From contig JAILMZ010000135.1 in the NCBI GenBank assembly GCA_024692105.1, positions 1-63,454 of the forward strand: a stretch of DNA of 63,454 bases, in the 5' to 3' direction. Position 1 is the first letter of the stretch. The number at the start of each line of letters is the position of its first letter. The position numbers and the translations under genes are program-made. The notes beneath the pieces were generated by a model that saw only the letters and a program-made list of their open reading frames with translations, searched no databases and had not been told where the DNA came from. Shown here one piece after another: positions 43,706 to 52,702 of this stretch. The DNA comes from Saccharofermentans sp. (GTDB lineage: Bacteria > Bacillota_A > Clostridia > Saccharofermentanales > Saccharofermentanaceae).

Positions 43706-46123
43706 TCAGAATCCCTGTACGAACGCTCTGGAATCAACGGCTGTGATGCCTTTGTACGTCGCGCCCGGAGGAACCGAGCCCTTAGGCACAAGGACGATCT
43801 GGATACCTTCAAGCCGGGCGGATCTCCCCGCGGTACCGGAGTACTCTCCGTTCTTGGCCCACGACAGCCAGCCGATATCCTGTGCATGTACGCGGTAGTA
43901 GACGTCATAGTATTCGGCCACTTCGCCGTAGAGTTCGATCGAGATACCTTCGAGCCTGTAGCTCATGCCCTGGGTGCCGCTCATTTCGCCGTCCTTGGAC
44001 CAGGCGCTCTCCCAGCCTATATTCTGTACATGCGTCTTGTATTTGATGCCTCCGCCGTACTGCGTTCCGGACAGGAAGATCTCGATGCCCTCAAGTCTCT
44101 TGGACTCGCCGGAAGTGCCGCTCATCTGGCCGTTCTTGACGTAGGATTTCTCCCAGCCGTAATCCTGTACATGCACGCGGTACATGACGGACATAGGACT
44201 GCCGGTGCCTTTGGGCACTATCTTGATCTTGAGTTCTTCTATCCTCTTGGATTCGCCCGTGGTGCCGGCAAGAGCTCCGTCTTTGACCCAGCCCTGCATG
44301 TCACCGTAATCCTGGATGTGCACGCAGTACTGGACGGAATAATACTGGGCAAGCTCGCCCGTAAGGCGGATCTCGATTGCTTCGATCCTCTTTCCCATAC
44401 CCTCGGTGCCGGCAGGTCTGCCCGCATCGACCCAGTCCATCCAACCGATATCCTGCACGTGCACACGGTACTGGATCGTGCCGGAATACGGCGTCGTGTT
44501 CTCGAAATTGATTGTTATCTCCTCGAGGCGTTTGCCCATGCCGGTAGTGCCGATCTTCAGGATGCCTGTCGTCGGGTCAACTACTGAAGTGACATCGCCG
44601 ATGTCTTGCACGTGAGCAATACCGGTCTTGAGTTTGGGCGTGATGCTCTTAGATGATACCGGAGGTATTGTCGGTGCAGGCGTGGTAACCTTGGGCGGAG
44701 CCGTGGTCACGGTCGCCTTTGGTGTCGGTGTGGCTGTTACGGTTGCCTTCGGTGTAGGCGTTGCAGTAACTGTCACCTTGGGAGTCGGAGTTGCTGTTGC
44801 GGTTGCAACCGGAGTAGGTGTTGTAGTTCCGGTAGGATCCGGTGTCGGTGTTGAAGTTACTGTTGCAACCGGTGTCGGCGTTGTGGTTCCGGTCGGATTC
44901 GGCGTAGGAGTATTGGTAGTTTCCTGCGTGGGAGTGAAATCCACGCTGGAAAGCGTAAGAGCATCATTGGAAAAGTAGTTCTTCACTTTCGTGTCATACC
45001 AATAGATCGAACCGTCGGACAACATATAACTCGACGAAACACTTCCTGAAGCACCGACCAGGAAGAAATCATCACTGTTTGTGCTGTCATCGCTTGTAAC
45101 ATCGACCAGATAGTTGTTTCCGTCTATGTGAACGATATTCCACATGTGTCCGCCATTGGTCGAAGGCGGGAAGAATACCTGGCCATACACGGATATCGCA
45201 TAAAGATTACTGTCCTTGAATGTGGAGTTGTCGCACAGATACTGGAAAGCTTTGGAGTATCCCTCGCATACGACTGTTGTCGAAGGATCACCGTCAAAGA
45301 CCCAGACGAGCTGCCAGGGATCACCATAAGGTGTGTTGATGTTCTCTGCGGCTGCATCGTTATAATCAGTCAGCTCGCAGATCTTATCGTTATAAGCCTT
45401 CAACTTATCGTAATCACTGTATGAGGCATATGTGTTAATGATGCTGTCCACGGTAGAAGCAGCATTACGCGCGGCCTGTCCGTAAGTGTAATTGACCGAA
45501 TATGTATTACCTGAGTTCTGATAATCTTTCTCAACCGGGAAATCGTAAGTTAGATTCACCAATACGTACTGAGAATAAAAAGTATAACCATATCCGACAG
45601 ACATGCCTTTTGTCTTATCAAACCAATATAATTCATAAGGACATGTGGCAAGCAGCGCCGTCATGATAGTTTCGGCAGGCATCAACTCAGATATCTTTTT
45701 CTTCACTTCATTCCTGTCACTCAAGTCACTAAGGCCAAGGTCAGCTGCCGAAAATTTAAATTCATAAGTATCAGGAATTGTTATCTGAGTGTCAGTACGA
45801 TCACCACTTGCTATAAGGGTAATCTGGTCCTTCAGATAGAGATATACAGTTGTATTCTGGCTGCTCATCCCGGAACTATAGTTATACTTGGCATAACATG
45901 CATCAAAACCTGTCGACAGTTCCTGAAGGATATACTGCTCGGCAAGTTCGTCGTTATCAACGTCATAGTCGGGAACGACAGTCTCCTCTGCCGTCATGAC
46001 CTCTGCCGGCTCTTCGGGCTCGACGGCTACATCCGTCTCATCTGCAAGGACCACCCTGCCGTACGGAAGCAGCATCGCGGCCACTACTGCCATGCTGATC
46101 AATACATTCTTTCTGCTTTTCAT
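43706..46123 (-). CDS. Secreted transglutaminase-like protein with Thr/Pro linker and six ChW repeats
   Basis: An 805-residue exported protein with a signal peptide ending at VVLADET (about 28). Residues about 215-350 hold a transglutaminase-like (papain-fold) core with all three catalytic residues: C286 (VVCEGYSKA), H326 (GGHMWNIV) and D341 (LVDVTSDD). A linker of about 100 residues (about 405-510) is made of TPTP, VTATPTP and TTTPTP units and is a likely glycosylation site. Six ChW repeats fill the rest. Substrates could be surface peptides or proteins, cleaved or cross-linked. The ATG at 46123 follows GGGAGA; a TTG two codons upstream is less likely. Confidence 0.87.
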   Translation of the reverse strand: MKSRKNVLISMAVVAAMLLPYGRVVLADETDVAVEPEEPAEVMTAEETVVPDYDVDNDELAEQYILQELSTGFDACYAKYNYSSGMSSQNTTVYLYLKDQITLIASGDRTDTQITIPDTYEFKFSAADLGLSDLSDRNEVKKKISELMPAETIMTALLATCPYELYWFDKTKGMSVGYGYTFYSQYVLVNLTYDFPVEKDYQNSGNTYSVNYTYGQAARNAASTVDSIINTYASYSDYDKLKAYNDKICELTDYNDAAAENINTPYGDPWQLVWVFDGDPSTTVVCEGYSKAFQYLCDNSTFKDSNLYAISVYGQVFFPPSTNGGHMWNIVHIDGNNYLVDVTSDDSTNSDDFFLVGASGSVSSSYMLSDGSIYWYDTKVKNYFSNDALTLSSVDFTPTQETTNTPTPNPTGTTTPTPVATVTSTPTPDPTGTTTPTPVATATATPTPKVTVTATPTPKATVTATPTPKATVTTAPPKVTTPAPTIPPVSSKSITPKLKTGIAHVQDIGDVTSVVDPTTGILKIGTTGMGKRLEEITINFENTTPYSGTIQYRVHVQDIGWMDWVDAGRPAGTEGMGKRIEAIEIRLTGELAQYYSVQYCVHIQDYGDMQGWVKDGALAGTTGESKRIEELKIKIVPKGTGSPMSVMYRVHVQDYGWEKSYVKNGQMSGTSGESKRLEGIEIFLSGTQYGGGIKYKTHVQNIGWESAWSKDGEMSGTQGMSYRLEGISIELYGEVAEYYDVYYRVHAQDIGWLSWAKNGEYSGTAGRSARLEGIQIVLVPKGSVPPGATYKGITAVDSRAFVQGF
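43745..44640. repeat. Six-unit ChW coding repeat array (second copy)
   Basis: Six units parallel to the array at 41960-42840, in the same order: unit 3 of both has AGTTGESKRIEEL and unit 6 of both has RSARLEGIQIVLVPKG. This indicates duplication of the complete array. Confidence 0.75.
44660..44920. repeat. Thr/Pro/Val/Ala linker repeats
   Basis: Near-tandem units of 24-33 bases (for example GGAGTAGGTGTTG and GTTGCAACCGG) encode the TPTP-type linker of the transglutaminase/ChW protein. Identical stretches suggest length variation by slippage. Confidence 0.75.
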
Positions 46124-46145
46124 ACCCAATCTCCCAAAAACTTAT

Positions 46146-46176
46146 AAAAAGGAAGGCCCATTACGAGCCTTCCTCA
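46146..46176 (-). terminator. Terminator of the rubrerythrin gene
   Basis: On the minus strand GAGGAAGGC and GGCCTTCCT flank a short loop and lead into TTTTTATAAG. Confidence 0.85.
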
Positions 46177-46195
46177 ATAATCTGAAAAACAAAAA

Positions 46196-46735
46196 TCAAT
46201 AATTCTCAGCGTTTACTTCGAAATAGCTCTTAGGGTGTGCGCAAACGGGGCACATCTCGGGAGCCTTTGTGCCGACTACGATGTGACCGCAGTTCCTGCA
46301 CTCCCAGACCTTGACCTCGCTCTTAGCGAAGACTTCCTGAGCCTCTACGTTCTTGAGGAGAGCTCTGTAACGCTCTTCGTGATGCTTCTCGATCGCACCG
46401 ACCATTCTGAACTTAGCTGCGAGCTGAGGGAAACCCTCTTCCTCAGCAGTCTTTGCGAAGCCCTCATACATGTCTGTCCACTCGAAATTCTCGCCGTCAG
46501 CAGCTGCTGCAAGGTTAGCCGCGGTATCACCGATACCGTCGAGTTCCTTGAACCACATCTTAGCGTGCTCTTTCTCGTTGTCAGCTGTCTTGAGGAAAAG
46601 AGCTGCGATCTGCTCGAAGCCTTCCTTCTTAGCCTTTGAAGCAAAGTAAGTATACTTATTTCTTGCCTGTGACTCGCCTGCGAAAGCTGCCTGAAGGTTC
46701 TTCTCGGTCTGTGTGCCTGCGTACTTGTTTGCCAT
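46196..46735 (-). CDS. rbr: Rubrerythrin
   Basis: A 179-residue non-haem iron peroxidase that protects anaerobes by reducing hydrogen peroxide to water. The four-helix di-iron domain shows the two E-x-x-H-type segments, GESQARNKY with [10 protein letters not shown] and [12 protein letters not shown]. The C terminus is a rubredoxin domain with WECRNCGH and [12 protein letters not shown] (four Cys). AGGGAGG precedes the ATG. It is monocistronic with its own terminator. It places the host among anaerobes exposed to occasional oxygen. Confidence 0.96.
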   Translation of the reverse strand: MANKYAGTQTEKNLQAAFAGESQARNKYTYFASKAKKEGFEQIAALFLKTADNEKEHAKMWFKELDGIGDTAANLAAAADGENFEWTDMYEGFAKTAEEEGFPQLAAKFRMVGAIEKHHEERYRALLKNVEAQEVFAKSEVKVWECRNCGHIVVGTKAPEMCPVCAHPKSYFEVNAENY

Positions 46736-46811
46736 AATAGATTCCTCCCTTGGAAATATGTTTACAGTATATCCGATTTACCGGAATATAACTGTTAACT
46801 TATTATTTCGA

Positions 46812-49448
46812 TTAAGAAAGCTCGGCCTCTATCGTGTTCTCACCGATTGCAAGGGCATCTGCCGGAACTTCGAACTCCGCGCCGTCTGCGACATATTCCC
46901 TGCCGTTTACGGTTACTTTCGAGATCTTGTAAGTGCCGAACTCTTTCGCGCCGGGGTTCTTGTATGTGACCTTGAGAGGTTCGCCGTTATGGTAGAGCGT
47001 GACCTCTGCCTTGGAATCCGTATCGAACTGCTCAGAAAGGAGCTGCGGTGCCAGCACAAGATTGCCGTTCCTGCCCGATACGCCGAACATCTGCTTTAAG
47101 ACGAGCATTACTGCCCAGCTTGCAGCGCCCGTCAGGTACGGATACATTCCGCGACCCGTGCCGTTGAAATACTCGGGGATTCCCGGATACATCCTTCCGC
47201 CGTCGGGACCTTCAGCCACGCTCTGCTTATAAAGTGCATCGAATACCTTGAAGCCTTCCTTTGCGAAGCCTCTGGAATACAGCGCATACGCGTACATGAC
47301 CGCCATGTGGCAGAATACCGCGCCGTTCTCTTTCTCGCCGTAAGCGAAACCGAACGCACGGCCCATGTTCATCTTGACCTCATTGAAGTTGGTGTTGAGC
47401 TTATAGCCTCCTAATGCGGGTGCATACAGGTACTTGTCGGCTGCCTTGATGACTTCTTCCACCATGGGATCAGTTGCAGTACCGAACATGACCGTGAATA
47501 CCTGCGAAGTGAGCATCATGCGGACACCGCCGTTGATCACTCCCTCTACCCTCTCGGCATCGTTATCGTAGTAGCCGTTGAACCAGGAAGCACCCTCGCC
47601 GTCCGTAACGATCTCGTTGTTTCTGATGTGTTCTTTGATGGACTCGGACATCTCGGTAAGTTTGGAGATAAGCTCGCTGCTGTCCATCTCCACGCGCTTG
47701 CCGGACAGTTTTGATGCCACGGCCTTCTCGTAGGTCTCGAGTCTCGCCTTGAGTGAAGCAATATCTCCCGTATCAACGTTACCTATAAGTTCTGCGAGTT
47801 CTTCGAAGACCTCGATCTTGTCCTTGTCGGAAGCCTTTACCATGTCCGCCAGGATCTGGATGGAACCTGCGTAAGCAGCAGTAAATGCGACACTCTCGCC
47901 TCTCTTGGAAGCCATATCCAGAGCATCGTTCCAGTCCGCGCCCCTGAGCCTCATGTTGCCGTGCTCTCCGCGGTCACAGTACTGTGTAAGCTGCTGCACG
48001 AGAAGGTGCTCGATGAGAGTGCCCTCGTAGATCTCGCCTGAAGCCGTCTTCTGCTTGGGCGCTTCCGAAGGATCGAAACCGTCATCAACGGCTTCTCCCC
48101 TCATTATCTGCCTATCCTTGAAGTACGGCTGCTGCTCGAAAAGGAAGCCGTAATCGCCCGTCTGCTCGAGGTAAAGGTTTACCGTGAACATCGGCCAGAA
48201 ACCATGGTCCATCCACACTCTCGCGATGCCGTTACGGTCAGCGATGAACTCGCCCCTCTTGGTACCGATGATGGTCGCGTTGGATCCGTCCGTCCTTATG
48301 CCTGCGAAATAGCTGACAAGGTCATCCCTTGCCTTGGAAGGATCTCTCAAAAGCAGTGCGAGCGAATCCTGCCAGAGGTCTCTCCAGCCTCTTCCGCCCC
48401 TGCCGTAGTCGTGGTAAGGAAGGAACGAACAACCGTAGAGCTTACGAAGCTGCGGCTGCACGCTGACCCACTCCATCCATCCGTCGAACTTGTTATCGCC
48501 CGTCGCGGTATGGATTATCTTCTGATCTTCCCAGTATGTCTTAAGCTCGGCAAAAGCCTTGTCTATGTTGCTGCTGTCAAGGTACTCATATCCTTCGCTG
48601 CCAAAACTCATGATGATGTTGTAGACGGCAGTCTCGCCGGAAGGAAGAACGCACTTAGCAAACTTGATGCCTGCCAAAGCCTCCTCGCCGTTTACGACGG
48701 AACCTGCGGCCATGCCTGCAACGCCTGCCTTAGCACCTGCGGGGTTGAGCAGATTTCCGCCCTCGCCCGTGAAAGAAGTTACCGTGGGGAATACTTCGTC
48801 GGGAGTATTGCCCTGTCCGTCCCTGCCGTAGACAGCATAGACATCGGAGTTCCTGTGGTGTCCCCTCTCGTCGAAAGCCATCGTAGGCTCGACCTCGATG
48901 CCGATGTCCTTTACGCGGATGACGTTAAGGAGCGAAGTTACATGCCTGTGGTCTCTAATGTGGTCCGCACCGCGCGCGAAGATCGGTACTGCCGCAGACG
49001 GCGTAAATGTTATGTCTTTGCCGCTGTTGTTGGTGATCTTAACCTGCATGACCTCCGTTTTCGCCGTGCCGACGGGAGCGAAATCGAGTATCTCGCAGAC
49101 AACGCCTTCAGAAACCTCGAGAGAAGTCTTCTGCCAGAGCATGCCGCCTTCAAGTGTCATGGTATCTTCTCCGGCAAGCTGTGCCAAAGAGAAACCGAAT
49201 GCGGAGCGAAGACCGGTGCCTTCGATATCAAGCCAGAAGTTCCTGCCGTACATCGACTCCTGGAGTTCCTCGACTACTGCCGGGGGAAGCAGATACTGAT
49301 TCTGTGAAAGCCTCGAATCGCCCCTGCCCGTGGGCGTGATGCAGCTTAACACTCCGGAAGGAGATGCGATCGGCAGATAAAGGAAACTGGTATCGCCTGT
49401 ATTCTTAGCAAGGAAAGTACCATTCTTGTCAGTAAACTCATATCTCAT
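46812..49448 (-). CDS. GH94 family glycoside phosphorylase
   Basis: An 878-residue cytosolic phosphorylase of the cellobiose-phosphorylase family, which splits a beta-linked glucoside with phosphate to give glucose 1-phosphate. Visible landmarks are SRLSQNQYL near the start, RGWRDLWQDSLALL, LRGADWNDALDM (the catalytic Asp, about 504), GHWP-type VWMDHGFWPM and the late SWFNGYYDND. The length lies between cellobiose phosphorylase (about 810) and cellodextrin phosphorylase (about 990), near that of laminaribiose phosphorylase, so the linkage is open. GGAGG precedes the ATG. A MATE gene lies upstream on the same strand, 18 bases away. Confidence 0.9.
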   Translation of the reverse strand: MRYEFTDKNGTFLAKNTGDTSFLYLPIASPSGVLSCITPTGRGDSRLSQNQYLLPPAVVEELQESMYGRNFWLDIEGTGLRSAFGFSLAQLAGEDTMTLEGGMLWQKTSLEVSEGVVCEILDFAPVGTAKTEVMQVKITNNSGKDITFTPSAAVPIFARGADHIRDHRHVTSLLNVIRVKDIGIEVEPTMAFDERGHHRNSDVYAVYGRDGQGNTPDEVFPTVTSFTGEGGNLLNPAGAKAGVAGMAAGSVVNGEEALAGIKFAKCVLPSGETAVYNIIMSFGSEGYEYLDSSNIDKAFAELKTYWEDQKIIHTATGDNKFDGWMEWVSVQPQLRKLYGCSFLPYHDYGRGGRGWRDLWQDSLALLLRDPSKARDDLVSYFAGIRTDGSNATIIGTKRGEFIADRNGIARVWMDHGFWPMFTVNLYLEQTGDYGFLFEQQPYFKDRQIMRGEAVDDGFDPSEAPKQKTASGEIYEGTLIEHLLVQQLTQYCDRGEHGNMRLRGADWNDALDMASKRGESVAFTAAYAGSIQILADMVKASDKDKIEVFEELAELIGNVDTGDIASLKARLETYEKAVASKLSGKRVEMDSSELISKLTEMSESIKEHIRNNEIVTDGEGASWFNGYYDNDAERVEGVINGGVRMMLTSQVFTVMFGTATDPMVEEVIKAADKYLYAPALGGYKLNTNFNEVKMNMGRAFGFAYGEKENGAVFCHMAVMYAYALYSRGFAKEGFKVFDALYKQSVAEGPDGGRMYPGIPEYFNGTGRGMYPYLTGAASWAVMLVLKQMFGVSGRNGNLVLAPQLLSEQFDTDSKAEVTLYHNGEPLKVTYKNPGAKEFGTYKISKVTVNGREYVADGAEFEVPADALAIGENTIEAELS

Positions 49449-49466
49449 GGCAGAGTCCTCCGGGGT

Positions 49467-50828
49467 TTATAAGGCTTTGTGTGTTTTCTGTTTTAAGTGC
49501 ATGAGGATAAAGAATGTTATCGTGCAGTAGATCATACCGCCGCCCCATGCGAGCGGATCGGTAAAGCAGGCCGCAGTCCAGCCGACGAACGGGATGACGA
49601 ACATCGACATCGTAACTCTCGCTGCCATCTCCATGAAGCCCGCGGCCATGGCTGTAAGGCTCTTACCGATACCCTGTATAGAATACCTGAATATGAACAG
49701 CAATGCGAGGATGGCGACGAACATGACGTCGATGAAGATGTACTGGTAAGCAGCGTCTACGACTGCACCGACGCCTTCTTCACCCGCATTGACAAAGACC
49801 ATGATGATGTACCTTCCGAAGAATGTGATGACCGCCATCGTGACAGCCGCGCAGCTCACCGCGATTATGACAGCATCCCTGATGCCGCGCTTGATCCTGG
49901 AGAAGTCACCCGCGCCGTAGTTCTGGCCGACGTAAGTTGCCATCGCTGTGCCGAGCGAATCGAACATCGGGATGAACAGCATCTTGACCTTGATGGCTAT
50001 CGTGTACGCCTGGATATAGACATTCTCGAGGCCGTTGACAGCGATCTGCAGCAGGATGGAACCTACTGCCGTGATCGAAGCCTGAAGTCCCATCGGCACG
50101 CCCATCTTGATGAGCACGCTGATGGCCTTTGAATTAAGGTGCAGGTAGTTCTTTTTCTTGTCCCTGAGTTCAGGGTATTTTGTAAGGAGCTTGATCAGGC
50201 ACATGAGGCCCGAGACGCCCTGGGATATTACCGTTGCGATGGCAGCACCTTCGACGCCCATGTTGAATCCGAAGATGAACAGAAAATCCAGACCGACGTT
50301 GAGCACGGCGGAGATGACGAGGAACACGAACGGAGTCTTCGAATCTCCTACTGCCCTGGCTATCGATGCGGCAATGTTGTACAGAACCGTGCACGGCAGT
50401 CCGGCAAAAATGATGAACAGATACTTATATGCATTATCCATATAAATGTCAGGGGTGTTGATCATACGGAGGATCTGCCCCGTCAGGCTGCAGCAGGCAA
50501 TGGTCAGGATGACTGCAATCGCCGCAGCAAGGTACAGACTGTTATAGACATACTTTCTCATGGTGGACATGTCGCGCGCACCGAAACGCTGCGATATCGG
50601 GATTCCGAACCCCGCACATGTACCCATGCAGAAGCCTATGATGAGGAACGTGATCGAAGCACTCTGGCCGACTGAAGTCAGCGCCTCAACGCCCAGCTTC
50701 TGTCCTACGATGGCGGAATCCGCCATGTTGTACAGCTGCTGGAAAACGTTGCCGAAGAACAGCGGTATCGTGAACTTCACGATAAGCTTCATCGGGCTTC
50801 CCTTGGTCATGTCAGTCATCTTTGCCAT
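49467..50828 (-). CDS. MATE-family efflux transporter
   Basis: A 453-residue protein with 12 hydrophobic helices. PLFFGNVFQQLYNMADSAIVG is the typical first helix pair, and ATYVGQNYGAGDFSRIKRG the second-half equivalent. MATE pumps export drugs or metabolites with Na+ or H+. The ATG at 50828 is preferred over an ORF start thirty codons upstream, which crosses the divergent promoter region; ATG codons at 50819 and 50810 are alternatives, and there is no good ribosome site. It may share a transcript with the downstream GH94 gene. Confidence 0.87.
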   Translation of the reverse strand: MAKMTDMTKGSPMKLIVKFTIPLFFGNVFQQLYNMADSAIVGQKLGVEALTSVGQSASITFLIIGFCMGTCAGFGIPISQRFGARDMSTMRKYVYNSLYLAAAIAVILTIACCSLTGQILRMINTPDIYMDNAYKYLFIIFAGLPCTVLYNIAASIARAVGDSKTPFVFLVISAVLNVGLDFLFIFGFNMGVEGAAIATVISQGVSGLMCLIKLLTKYPELRDKKKNYLHLNSKAISVLIKMGVPMGLQASITAVGSILLQIAVNGLENVYIQAYTIAIKVKMLFIPMFDSLGTAMATYVGQNYGAGDFSRIKRGIRDAVIIAVSCAAVTMAVITFFGRYIIMVFVNAGEEGVGAVVDAAYQYIFIDVMFVAILALLFIFRYSIQGIGKSLTAMAAGFMEMAARVTMSMFVIPFVGWTAACFTDPLAWGGGMIYCTITFFILMHLKQKTHKAL

Positions 50829-50883
50829 AACCTTAAAATAACAAATCACACGGCAAGTGTAAGGGTGCACTTTTGCCAAAGAT

Positions 50884-50912
50884 TTGAGCCTTTGGGCTAT
50901 TAAAGATATAAT
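50884..50912 (+). promoter_or_regulatory. Strong promoter giving a leaderless metalloprotease mRNA
   Basis: TTGAGC (50884-50889) and a perfect TATAAT (50907-50912) are 17 bases apart. The ATG at 50920 begins eight bases after the -10 box, at the expected transcription start, and there is no ribosome site. Confidence 0.7.
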
Positions 50913-50919
50913 TCTCACT

Positions 50920-51831
50920 ATGAAGATAAAAGAAACCGTTGTTATTTTTATAATTTGTGTGATGCTCGCGGTCTCCGGCTGCGTTACAACCTATTCACCT
51001 GCCACTGCTCCTGATGCAATCGTACCGGCATCTACAGATGTCACTGTTCCTACGGGCCTGCCGCTTGGATCTGCGGTAAGCTGCGAAGGCGTTATCGCAG
51101 TCGTATCCATCTACGTGTCCACTCCTTCCTACTCATGGAACTTCTCTGACCCTGATGATAAGGTCACGCTGTCAAACACGCTGAACTATCTAAAGCTCGG
51201 AACCAATTGGATCGAGAACGAAGCTATGTCCTGGGGCAAGTATGTCGACTTCAAATGCGATTGGACCGTAAACCCCTCTCTTTACTATGAGGCCAAACTC
51301 TCCGATGACATACTGATCAACTCAGGCGTACAGGGCATCGAGGAAGTCTGGCAGTACATTGCAGCCAACGTCGCTCCCATAGATGACATCAAGGCACAGT
51401 TCGGTGCAGGCAGCGTCGTATACATGCTCTTTGTAAACACTCCTTCTGACTTCAACCGCAACTCGTCCACCATAGTCTGCAGCGAGGATTTCTACTACCC
51501 GTATGAGTTCGTCAGGATCTACTGCAACAGCATAGACGGTGAAGAAAACCCGGCATCTTATGCGCATGAGATCCTTCACACCTTCGGTGCGCCGGATCTT
51601 TATAAAGCAGACGACTTCGGCAACAACTGCGGTACCACGCAGGAACTCGTGGATTATGTCCAGGAGAACCTTCCGAACGAGATAATGAACACGACGTACG
51701 ATTATCAGTACGGCTTATCTTATTACGACCACATTTCCAACGAGCTGACTGAGATCACGGCCTACTACATAGGCTGGACCGATAAGAGTGAGTTGGTGGA
51801 TGCGTTCGGGTTGGAGCCGTCGAAGCATTAG
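50920..51831 (+). CDS. Lipoprotein with metzincin-like zinc metalloprotease signature
   Basis: A 303-residue secreted lipoprotein: hydrophobic signal VVIFIICVMLAVSGC with lipobox Cys at about 21, then a short Thr/Pro/Ala-rich tether. The C-terminal half has YAHEILHTFGAPDLY, an H-E-x-x-H-x-x-G-x-x-D zinc motif (H216, E217, H220, with D226 as the third ligand), followed by NEIMNTTYD as a plausible Met-turn (M256). This predicts an active cell-surface protease. I do not recognise the family beyond the metzincin-like signature. It is divergent from the MATE gene and has its own promoter and terminator. Confidence 0.75.
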   Translation: MKIKETVVIFIICVMLAVSGCVTTYSPATAPDAIVPASTDVTVPTGLPLGSAVSCEGVIAVVSIYVSTPSYSWNFSDPDDKVTLSNTLNYLKLGTNWIENEAMSWGKYVDFKCDWTVNPSLYYEAKLSDDILINSGVQGIEEVWQYIAANVAPIDDIKAQFGAGSVVYMLFVNTPSDFNRNSSTIVCSEDFYYPYEFVRIYCNSIDGEENPASYAHEILHTFGAPDLYKADDFGNNCGTTQELVDYVQENLPNEIMNTTYDYQYGLSYYDHISNELTEITAYYIGWTDKSELVDAFGLEPSKH

Positions 51832-51847
51832 TCAGAAAAGCAAGAAT

Positions 51848-51879
51848 AAGAAAGCCGACTCGAGTGAGTCGGCTTTCTT
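51848..51879. terminator. Bidirectional terminator between the metalloprotease gene and the pilus operon
   Basis: AAGAAAGCCGACTC and GAGTCGGCTTTCTT form a 14-base stem with a four-base loop, between convergent transcription units. Confidence 0.85.
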
Positions 51880-51901
51880 AATGCTTAATATGCTCTTTGT
51901 T

Positions 51902-52702
51902 TTAATCTCCGTTGATCTGCTCGTTGAGTTCTTCTGTGGAAGGAACGAGTGAATCATCGTCATCATCAATGCTTATCTCCGGAGCAGGCTGTGTAAGGCC
52001 ATTCAGATTAACTGCACCTTCTGTTGTCTCAAAGAATCTGATCGTAAGTGTTACGGATGTAACTGACTTAATAACCGTAATGGGCTCTGTGGTCTTAGCA
52101 TCCTGTGAATCAGAAATAACATCAGCACTTTCAGAATCAACTTCGGAATCTGCATTTACATCAGCATTCTCATCTGCATCGACAATAGCAGGTGTTGGTG
52201 TGGTCGTAACATCAACCTCAACCACCTGCTCATATGAGCTTTCATTCATAGTCAGATCAACTATGAGGAGTGTGTAATCACAGTCTGCGATTTCCTTAAT
52301 GATCGCACCGGCATCTTCAAAACTACCAGTGTTGAATGAGATTGTTACATCTCTTCTTACGATAGTGCCGTTAAGCTCAGGATCGCTCCAGTTCATTGAT
52401 ATGTCTGTTGCTTTGCCTTCAAGAATAGATGCAAGTGCACTTAATTCTTCACTCTGATTATTATAGATACCCAGTTCTGAATCGCTGGGGCCTTCGGCAT
52501 CGAGAGTATCTTTCATCTTCTGAAGGCGTGCATAATTCATCTGTTCAAGATCAATTTCATCTTGGACCTCATCAATATCATACCTGGCCATCTGATCTTC
52601 AAAATACTGATAAACAACATAGTAATAGAAGTAACCGAGTATTACCGCAACAAGAATAAGTATTACAGCGGCTTCACGGGCCGTGAATTTATGATTAAGC
52701 AT
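51902..52702 (-). CDS. PilO-like type IV pilus assembly protein
   Basis: A 266-residue single-pass protein: short cytoplasmic start, one membrane helix (about 10-33, AAVILILVAVILGYFYYYVVY), a coiled-coil stretch (about 35-75) and a small alpha/beta domain. This is the PilO layout. A strongly acidic insertion of about 35 residues (DADENADVNADSEVDSES) interrupts the C-terminal region and is unusual. It is the last gene of the pilus operon and its start overlaps the pilN-like gene by eight bases. The identification rests on position and topology more than on motifs. Confidence 0.72.
   Translation of the reverse strand: MLNHKFTAREAAVILILVAVILGYFYYYVVYQYFEDQMARYDIDEVQDEIDLEQMNYARLQKMKDTLDAEGPSDSELGIYNNQSEELSALASILEGKATDISMNWSDPELNGTIVRRDVTISFNTGSFEDAGAIIKEIADCDYTLLIVDLTMNESSYEQVVEVDVTTTPTPAIVDADENADVNADSEVDSESADVISDSQDAKTTEPITVIKSVTSVTLTIRFFETTEGAVNLNGLTQPAPEISIDDDDDSLVPSTEELNEQINGD

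Noticed and set aside
44660..44920. CRISPR-like repetitive tract
   Set aside because: The units are coding, in frame and near-tandem without spacers, and they give a Thr/Pro linker.
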